NCBI GenBank assembly: GCA_024233085.1
Contig: JACKQC010000014.1
Coordinates: 1-64,000, forward strand
Length of the DNA stretch: 64,000 bases
Source: Akkermansiaceae bacterium
GTDB lineage: Bacteria > Verrucomicrobiota > Verrucomicrobiia > Verrucomicrobiales > DEV007
Direction: 5' to 3'
In this document: positions 58,800-64,000 of the stretch, piece after piece
How the letters are laid out: each line of letters opens with the position of its first letter
Numbering within the stretch: position 1 is the stretch's first letter
Notes under the pieces: generated by a model
What the model was told of the DNA's origin: nothing
The model's input: only the letters and a program-made list of their open reading frames with translations
Databases searched by the model: none
Program-made: the position numbers and the translations under genes

Positions 58800-60851
58800 G
58801 TGACCTTCACGGAATATGCCGAGCGAATCCTGTTTTCGGACGATCTGGAGGAAAAGCTCCGGCTCGAGCCGCTCGATACGCTGATCGACGAGCCGGAGAC
58901 GGCGTTCGCGCGGGCGATTCCCGCCTCGAAAACGCCTGAACCGGGACGCCCGGTGACGCTGGTGCCGCGAAAACCGCGCGAACACGATCGGGCTCCCCTG
59001 CCCTCCCGCCCCCAATTGGTTGAAGAGGAGAGCCGGGGAACGCTTTTTCACTTTTTCGGCAACCACGAGATGCTCGCCTCCGAATTGATGGCGCTGGCGC
59101 TGCTGAAATTCCCCGACGCCCCGGCGGAATTCCGCGCCGGCCTTCTACGCACCCTCCGGGAGGAGCAACGCCACACCCGCTGGTATGTCGAGCGGATGCG
59201 GGAGTGCGGCGTGCCCTTTGGCAGTCAGCCCGTGAGCCGTTTCTTCTGGGATGCCGTGGCGCCGATGGAGACCCCGCTCGACTACGTGACGCGTCTCTGC
59301 CTGACCTTCGAACAGGCGAATCTCGACTACGCCCGCCACTACGGCGCCATCCTTCGCGAAGCCGGCGACACCAAATCGGCCCGCATCCTCGAGCGAATCT
59401 ACGAGGACGAAATCGGTCACGTCGGCTACGGGCTGACGTGGTTCCGCCGGTGGAAGAGCCGGGACGAGACGGATTGGGAAGCCTTCCGGAAACACCTCGC
59501 TTTTCCGCTCTCTCCGAGCCGGGCGAAGGGAAACGGCGCCGCCTACAACGCCGAAGGCCGCATCGCCGCCGGGCTCGATCCCGATTTTGTCCGTGAACTG
59601 TCGGTTTTCGAGCGATCGAAAGGCCGGACCCCGACCGTTCACTGGTTCAATCCGGACGCGGAAGACGTCGTCGCGGCGCCCTCGCTGGCGGCCTATCATC
59701 CGCGCCAGACCATCGAGCGATTCATCGCCGACCTCGAGACCTTGCCCGCCTTTCTCGCCCGGCGGGACGATGTGGTGCTGGTGCGCGCGATACCCACCCG
59801 CGCCCATCGGGAACGCCTCCGACGGCTGGGTATCGACCTTCCCGAGTTCGAAGCGCTCGATGCCGAAACGGGAGGGATTCCGCCCGGAAGCCTGATCGCC
59901 CGCCGCAAGATTGCCGGTTTTCGGCCGTGGGCCTGGTGTCCACGCGCGGCGGAGTTGTTCGCACCCCTGCGAGCGAACCTGACCCGGCGGGAAGATCGGA
60001 CCGCGCGCCTTTTTTCCGAGGAGCGCCGCCGCCTTTTTTCGAAAATCGAGCAAGTCCTGTGGTGGCGGGAAAAGGCCGATCCGGAATTCCCTTCCATCGT
60101 CTGCGAGGGACTCGATGCGATCGACGGGGCCGTCGCCAGGCTTCGCGAGGACTGGGGACCGGAGACGACGGTGGTCCTCAAGCATCCCTACGCGGCCTCG
60201 GGACGGGGTCTGGTCCGAATTCGGCCCGGGGAAACCCTGTCACCCAACAGGGTTGGGTCGGCCACCCAACAGGGTTGGGTCGTCGTGGAGCCTTGGGTGG
60301 AGCGGGTATTCGATTATTCGGCGCAATTCGAACGGGATCACGACGGCGCCACGCGGCGCCTGGGGTTCACCCGCCAGATTGTGGACGGGAACGGGCGGCA
60401 TCTCGGCAATTTGGCGGGCCCGAAATTTTGCCGGGGCCTGCCGGAGGACCTGGCCCGATTTCTGATGAGGGAGGTCCTTCCGGCTTACGATCCGGGGGAG
60501 CCGCTCGTCCGGGAGATGGAACGATGGCTCGGTCTCGGCGACCATCGGGGTCCGGCCGGTATCGACGCCTTCGTCTATCGCGATCCGCGCGATGGGTCGC
60601 TGAAGGCGCGCACGGTTTGCGAGATCAATGCCCGCGCCACGATGGGCCGGGTGACGCTCGAACTGTCCCGTCGCGCCGCGCCCAATCTGCGCGCGCGTTT
60701 TTCCATCGAGCGCCGGTCCGCCGCCGCGCTCGCGGAGGGCGAACCGGCCCTCGATGCCCAGGGAAAACTGGGGCCCGGCGCCGTGATTCTCAACGATCCC
60801 GAGTCCGCCGGGGAATGGCTGGCGATCCTGCGGATCGAGCCGCTGAACTGA
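58800..60851 (+). CDS. DUF455 ferritin-like domain fused to an ATP-grasp-like domain
   Basis: The protein has 683 residues from a GTG at 58800. The N-terminal 270 residues are DUF455-like: HFFGNHEMLASELMALALLKFPDAP, LREEQRHTRWYVERM, and YEDEIGHVGYGLTWFRRW, with the Glu/ExxH pairs of a di-iron ferritin-like bundle. The rest (about 290-683) looks like a non-canonical ATP-grasp: VVLKHPYAASGRGLVRI, VVVEPWVERVFDYSAQFE, and CEINARATMGRVTLEL near 605 with the Glu-x-Asn metal ligands. Residues 481-495 (SPNRVGSATQQGWV) are encoded by dispersed repeat R7, inserted in frame between two ATP-grasp strands. The neighbouring genes give no substrate clue. Confidence 0.82.
   Translation: MTFTEYAERILFSDDLEEKLRLEPLDTLIDEPETAFARAIPASKTPEPGRPVTLVPRKPREHDRAPLPSRPQLVEEESRGTLFHFFGNHEMLASELMALALLKFPDAPAEFRAGLLRTLREEQRHTRWYVERMRECGVPFGSQPVSRFFWDAVAPMETPLDYVTRLCLTFEQANLDYARHYGAILREAGDTKSARILERIYEDEIGHVGYGLTWFRRWKSRDETDWEAFRKHLAFPLSPSRAKGNGAAYNAEGRIAAGLDPDFVRELSVFERSKGRTPTVHWFNPDAEDVVAAPSLAAYHPRQTIERFIADLETLPAFLARRDDVVLVRAIPTRAHRERLRRLGIDLPEFEALDAETGGIPPGSLIARRKIAGFRPWAWCPRAAELFAPLRANLTRREDRTARLFSEERRRLFSKIEQVLWWREKADPEFPSIVCEGLDAIDGAVARLREDWGPETTVVLKHPYAASGRGLVRIRPGETLSPNRVGSATQQGWVVVEPWVERVFDYSAQFERDHDGATRRLGFTRQIVDGNGRHLGNLAGPKFCRGLPEDLARFLMREVLPAYDPGEPLVREMERWLGLGDHRGPAGIDAFVYRDPRDGSLKARTVCEINARATMGRVTLELSRRAAPNLRARFSIERRSAAALAEGEPALDAQGKLGPGAVILNDPESAGEWLAILRIEPLN
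60241..60282. repeat. Dispersed palindromic repeat, copy R7 (direct tandem, inside DUF455/ATP-grasp gene)
   Basis: CACCCAACAGGGTTGGGTCG occurs twice, at 60241 and 60263, a 22-bp period in direct orientation. Each copy contains the perfect palindrome ACCCAAC-AGG-GTTGGGT. An AACCCTGT half-motif lies just upstream at 60233-60240. The element keeps the reading frame of the surrounding gene. Confidence 0.92.
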
Positions 60852-60934
60852 GGCGCGGCTTCCCGGGTTCCGGATTGCGATTGGTGAGGGATCGCCAGTG
60901 GTCAGGGAGCGGTCGTGGTATTCGCCCTCGCCTC

Positions 60935-60989
60935 AATTCTGAAAATTAAGAATTGCAAAATATCGAGAATTCTTTAAGAATTTGAGAAT
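60935..60989 (+). promoter_or_regulatory. AT-rich promoter/operator region of the DUF4407 gene
   Basis: In a GC-rich genome this stretch is strongly AT-rich and repeats AGAATT/AATTCT: AATTCT at 60935, AGAATT at 60949, GAGAATTC near 60965, AAGAATTT near 60976 and GAGAATC near 60984. A -35/-10-like pair TTGCAA (60953-60958), 17 nt, AAGAAT (60976-60981) can be drawn. It lies 40-95 nt upstream of the ATG at 61030. Confidence 0.4.
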
Positions 60990-61029
60990 CACTCGACCTC
61001 TCAACAGATCTCAACCCCCTGAAAGCACC

Positions 61030-62763
61030 ATGAACAACCATAAAATGAAGCATCTGTTCTTCTGGCTGTCCGGCGCCGGCGCCGAGACGCTTGAGCAATG
61101 CCCGAATTGGGAGCAGCGCAAGTATGTCGCCTTTGGGGCGACGGTTCTGGTCCCCACCGTCTTCGCCCTGATCGCCTGCGCCTACGCGCTCTCGACGCTC
61201 ACGGACGAATGGCGTGTCATCGTTCCCGTGGCCCTGGCTTGGGCCTTTATCATTCTGACCATCGACCGGGCGTTGCTGGCGACTTACCGGTCCTATCAGC
61301 GGTTTACCCGAAAGCTGGGCCAGTTTTTCCTGCGCATGGTGGTCGCGATCCTGATGGGGCTGACCATTTCCCATCCGCTGACGCTGCTGCTGTTCCAGGA
61401 CACGATCCGCTCCGTCATCGAGGAGGAACGCGACGCCGAGATCGCCTCGGTGCGGGCCGACGCCAACGAACGGAAAAAGGTCGTCGAAACCAAAGTCGCC
61501 GCGCTCGAAACCGACATCGCGACCCAGCGGGAGAAGTGGAACGACACCTTCAAGGCCGAGTTTCTCGTCGAAGACCCGAACGCGGCGGTGGAGGATCCGA
61601 CGGCCGATCTCGATCCGGAGACGCGGGCCGCCATGGAGGCGAAGCTGGCGGAAGTCACCGCCCCCATCGCGGAGAAAATCGCCAACGCCGACCGGCAGTT
61701 CGCCGACGAGACCGCCAGCTACGAGAAAATGCAGGGCGAGCTGAACTACTGGCAGACGGAATTCGAGCGCGAAGTCAACGGCCAGCGCAGCGGCATCGTG
61801 GGTCTCGGCCCGCGCGCCCGGAGCATTCAGGACGATCAACTGGCCTGGCGGCGCGACGAAGCGAAGCGGTTGGGCGATTCCCTCGCCTACCTGACCACGG
61901 TGCGCAACGACCTCGCCACCGCGAAAAAGGCCGCCGAGGAGCAGGTCACCGCGGAATTCGTCGCCATCGCGGCGGAGAAATCCGAGCGCCTGAAAGCCGA
62001 GCGCGAGCGGATCGCGGACCTCAAGCGCCAGGTGCAAAGCGCGCAGGCGGAGCAATTCGTCGAGCAACAGAATGGCATCCGCTCCACGATTTCGGCCCAG
62101 ATCGACACCCGTCTTGAGGAAATGTCCCGCCTTCAGGGCGAAGTGGCCGCCATCGGGACCGACGAGCAGGAGCGCATCGGCGCCATCAAGGCCGAGCCGC
62201 GCCGCGACATCCTCACGCAAACGTTGGCCCTGCACCGGCTGTTCAACGCCGGACAGGAAGGCGGCCAGTTCGCCCTCATCGCCTACGGGGTGCTGGCGCT
62301 GCTCTTCATGCTGGTGGACACGATTCCGCTGATCGTGAAATTTTTCTCCAAACCGGGCCCCTACGACACGCTCGTGGACTGCGAGGAGGTGCGTTTCGAC
62401 ACCGAACGGCAGGCCTTTCTGAAAAGTTACGACCGTTACATGGAGGAACTGGCCGGCAGCCGCCTGCTGCACCTTTCCCCGCACAACAAGCCACTGGAGC
62501 GCGCCCTGATCGAGGGAGTCGACCGTTCCCGCGCCGCGAAGGAATTCATGGAGCATCTGCTGGATCTGGAGCGCGCGTTCGAGGAACGCGTCTCCGAGGA
62601 GCGGGCGCAACTGGCCGAGAAAGCCGGCGAAAAGTCGGCCCGATCTCGGGCGGCGATCCTCGAGCAGATCGCGGAGACCTTTTACGGCGATCTGCGGGAT
62701 CGGATGGCGTCCTTTTTCGACGGTGACGCGGCGCGTGCCGCCGCCGCGAAGGGCTGGGCGTAG
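61030..62763 (+). CDS. DUF4407 family coiled-coil membrane protein
   Basis: The protein has 577 residues from the ATG at 61030. MKHLFFWLSGAGAETLEQCPNWEQRKY is the DUF4407 start (landmarks FFWLSGA and ETLEQCP). Three N-terminal TM helices lie at about 32-50, 57-75 and 98-116, with TIDRALLATYR between the second and third. A long coiled coil (about 125-400, Glu/Ala/Lys/Arg-rich) is presumably periplasmic, followed by a fourth TM at about 415-435 (ALIAYGVLALLFMLVDTIPLI) and a cytoplasmic helical tail. DUF4407 proteins occur in Bacteroidetes and PVC bacteria with no known activity. The gene stands alone, with a 178-bp AT-rich leader region. Confidence 0.9.
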   Translation: MNNHKMKHLFFWLSGAGAETLEQCPNWEQRKYVAFGATVLVPTVFALIACAYALSTLTDEWRVIVPVALAWAFIILTIDRALLATYRSYQRFTRKLGQFFLRMVVAILMGLTISHPLTLLLFQDTIRSVIEEERDAEIASVRADANERKKVVETKVAALETDIATQREKWNDTFKAEFLVEDPNAAVEDPTADLDPETRAAMEAKLAEVTAPIAEKIANADRQFADETASYEKMQGELNYWQTEFEREVNGQRSGIVGLGPRARSIQDDQLAWRRDEAKRLGDSLAYLTTVRNDLATAKKAAEEQVTAEFVAIAAEKSERLKAERERIADLKRQVQSAQAEQFVEQQNGIRSTISAQIDTRLEEMSRLQGEVAAIGTDEQERIGAIKAEPRRDILTQTLALHRLFNAGQEGGQFALIAYGVLALLFMLVDTIPLIVKFFSKPGPYDTLVDCEEVRFDTERQAFLKSYDRYMEELAGSRLLHLSPHNKPLERALIEGVDRSRAAKEFMEHLLDLERAFEERVSEERAQLAEKAGEKSARSRAAILEQIAETFYGDLRDRMASFFDGDAARAAAAKGWA

Positions 62764-62805
62764 GTCTTACGCTCGAAAAACCATTCGAATCAAAAAAATA
62801 CTCTT

Positions 62806-62834
62806 TTGAACAGTGTTTTTGTTTGCAGTATTTC
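62806..62834 (+). promoter_or_regulatory. Possible sigma70-type promoter
   Basis: TTGAAC (62806-62811), a 17-nt spacer and TATTTC (62829-62834) lie in an A/T-rich tract just after the DUF4407 stop. The -35 matches 4/6 and the -10 matches 3-4/6 of the consensus. It would drive the non-coding region and the carbonic anhydrase. Confidence 0.35.
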
Positions 62835-63006
62835 TGTGCCGCGATAAAGTGCGCTCATGAATTGGCCCCGATACCTCCCCCGCCCGCCGAGCGATGCCCG
62901 GCTGAGTCGGCCGAGCCCGGACGACGCGAGTTCATGAATTTCTGGTTGCCAGCCAACAACCCTGGATCGACCGGAAAGAGAGAGCAGAACTGAGAACCTA
63001 AGACCA

Positions 63007-63036
63007 GCAACCCGGGGCCCGGAGCCTCCGGGTTGC
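63007..63036 (+). ncRNA. Strong hairpin in a possible leader RNA
   Basis: GCAACCCGG and CCGGGTTGC form a perfect 9-bp stem around a 12-nt loop that has further GC complementarity. It follows the purine-rich stretch GGAAAGAGAGAGCAG. There is no T run, so it is not an intrinsic terminator. A leader structure or small RNA domain is possible. Confidence 0.35.
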
Positions 63037-63351
63037 GCGGCGTCAGCGAGCGAGGAGGAATTCGATGCGGCTGAATGGCGTCGCCGTCCGGGCGCGGTGG
63101 GTGGCGACCGCGATTTTGCCTCGTTCAGGACGAGACGGTGAGCCGTGGGTGCGCTTCGGGCCGCGGTGAGCGATTCGACAGTCGCTTCCGCGGGTGCGAC
63201 AGGCGGGGAAAAAGCCGCTTTACCCCCTCAGGGAAGGGCCATTTCGATCTCCCATCGGCGATGTATCCAGAGCGAGGCATTGCCGACTTGCGAAGGGCTC
63301 GGGGACGTCCACATTGGCGCGGACCGCCGCCCGGCGGTGGCTTTTCTTTCC

Positions 63352-64000
63352 ATGATCGACAAACTCGAAGCGCTCCATTTTCTCCGGACGGGAAACGAAC
63401 GATTTGCGGCCGGCGAGTCCGGCAGTCACGCGTTGGATCACGGGCCCCGGCGCAACGAACTGGTGGCGGGCCAGAATCCGTTCGCCATCATCCTCGGGTG
63501 TTCGGATTCGCGGGTGCCGGCGGAGCTGATTTTTGACCAGGGCCTCGGCGACCTGTTCGTCATCCGTATCGCCGGAAACGTGGTCGCCCCCTCGCAGATC
63601 GGCAGCATCGAATTCGCCGTGGAACGATTCGGCACCGGTCTGGTGGTGGTGCTCGGCCATTCCGGCTGCGGGGCCGTGGCCGCGACCATCGAGGAGATGA
63701 CGCGGCCGCGCGGAGGCTCACAGTCCAGCCACCTGCGCTCGATCGTCGAGCGGGTGCGCCCGTCGGTGGAACCCTTCCTCGAAACCGAAATCCGGGACGA
63801 TCCCGACGAACTGATGAGGCTCGCCGTCCGGGCGAACGTCCGATTTTCGGCCAATCACCTCCGCTGCGGTTCCGAATTCCTCGAGCAATGCCTGGAAGAG
63901 CGAAAGCTGCTCATCGTCGGCGCCGAGTATTCGCTGGAAACGGGGTTGGTGGACTTTTTCGACGGGCTTCCGGACGGGAACGAGCGAGTTTCGTCGATTC
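63352..64000 (+). CDS. Beta-class carbonic anhydrase, 3'-truncated by the window edge
   Basis: The ATG at 63352 opens a frame that runs to the window end, 216 codons so far, without a stop. Zinc-site motifs are complete: AIILGCSDSRVPAE (Cys, Asp and Arg, about 48-54) and VLGHSGCGAV (His and Cys, about 102-106), with FVIRIAGNVVAPSQIGSIEFAVE between them and LIVGAEYSLETGLVDFF near 190-206. This is the canonical beta-carbonic anhydrase, which interconverts CO2 and bicarbonate in the cytoplasm. Only a few C-terminal residues should be missing. A long non-coding region precedes it. Confidence 0.95.
   Translation, partial: MIDKLEALHFLRTGNERFAAGESGSHALDHGPRRNELVAGQNPFAIILGCSDSRVPAELIFDQGLGDLFVIRIAGNVVAPSQIGSIEFAVERFGTGLVVVLGHSGCGAVAATIEEMTRPRGGSQSSHLRSIVERVRPSVEPFLETEIRDDPDELMRLAVRANVRFSANHLRCGSEFLEQCLEERKLLIVGAEYSLETGLVDFFDGLPDGNERVSSI

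Larger units (their letters stand above)
62764..63351 (+). other. Long intergenic region upstream of carbonic anhydrase
   Basis: These 588 bp, the longest gene-free stretch in the window, hold no convincing protein gene. An AT-rich promoter-like segment (62790-62835), a possible 26-codon micro-ORF (62857-62937, Pro/Arg/Ser-rich), a strong hairpin (63007-63036) and a GC-rich tail are visible. TCATGAAT occurs twice (62855 and 62931). The region could encode a structured RNA or a long leader; no known RNA family is recognised. Confidence 0.5.

Noticed and set aside
63075..63536. A 153-codon plus-strand open frame upstream of carbonic anhydrase
   Set aside because: It overlaps the carbonic anhydrase gene in another frame, is Gly/Arg-rich without motifs, and has no plausible start context.
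1..64000. tRNA, rRNA, CRISPR arrays, insertion sequences or integrases
   Set aside because: Intergenic regions were read for cloverleaf-like, spacer-repeat and transposase signals, and none was found. The only mobile-like element is the short palindromic repeat family.

Overview
The window is about 64 kb of high-GC (roughly 63-65%) bacterial chromosome with dense, leaderless-looking gene packing and several ATGA start/stop overlaps. The gene content points to the PVC superphylum and most likely Verrucomicrobiota. Supporting features are two DUF1501 proteins, one next to a PPC-domain protein, four Gfo/Idh/MocA oxidoreductases in 7.4 kb, transmembrane Ser/Thr kinases carrying extracytoplasmic beta-propellers next to an ECF sigma factor, DUF4407 and DUF455 proteins, and few recognisable Shine-Dalgarno sites. 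The phylum is an inference from these families, because there is no rRNA in the window.

Layout. 0-12 kb: carbohydrate and acid-sugar metabolism. A 5' fragment of a beta-hydroxyacid dehydrogenase is divergent from a D-erythronate dehydrogenase-like gene. Next come a minus-strand block (two Gfo/Idh/MocA genes, a FUN14-like membrane protein, DUF1501), a coupled sulfatase-modifying-factor-like/ApbE pair, and two more Gfo/Idh/MocA genes followed by a PQQ-like propeller. 12-17 kb: a small membrane protein, a class IV aminotransferase, an EamA transporter and a glycosyltransferase-like membrane protein. 16-19 kb: an ABC ATPase and a solute-binding protein without a permease. 19-25 kb: a Bat (aerotolerance) operon with BatB and BatC fused. 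25-30 kb: a membrane protein, then rpsO-pnp with two clear terminators. 30-38 kb: a PAS protein, DUF1501/PPC, and a histidine kinase/response regulator downstream of an animal-type haem peroxidase. 38-41 kb: a helix-hairpin-helix secreted protein and a PQQ-like lipoprotein. 40.5-57 kb: an ECF sigma factor divergent from a tandem family of three Ser/Thr kinases and one lectin/propeller protein. 57-64 kb: a C39-like peptidase with an unknown partner, a DUF455/ATP-grasp-like fusion, a DUF4407 coiled-coil membrane protein, and a truncated beta-carbonic anhydrase preceded by about 590 bp of non-coding DNA.

The most striking feature outside the genes is a dispersed family of seven short elements. 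Each is a pair of 17-20 nt imperfect palindromes around the core AACAGGGTT, and one occurs every 5.5-13 kb through the whole window. Some lie between genes. One interrupts the denD-like gene in frame, one interrupts the DUF455/ATP-grasp gene in frame, one supplies a stop codon, and one abuts a stop codon. They behave like a mobile REP/MITE-type family. The second notable system is the kinase cluster, in which similar kinase heads are joined to different sensor domains (degenerate lectin, RCC1-like propeller, WD40 propeller). It includes a recent in-gene duplication of a 312-residue module.
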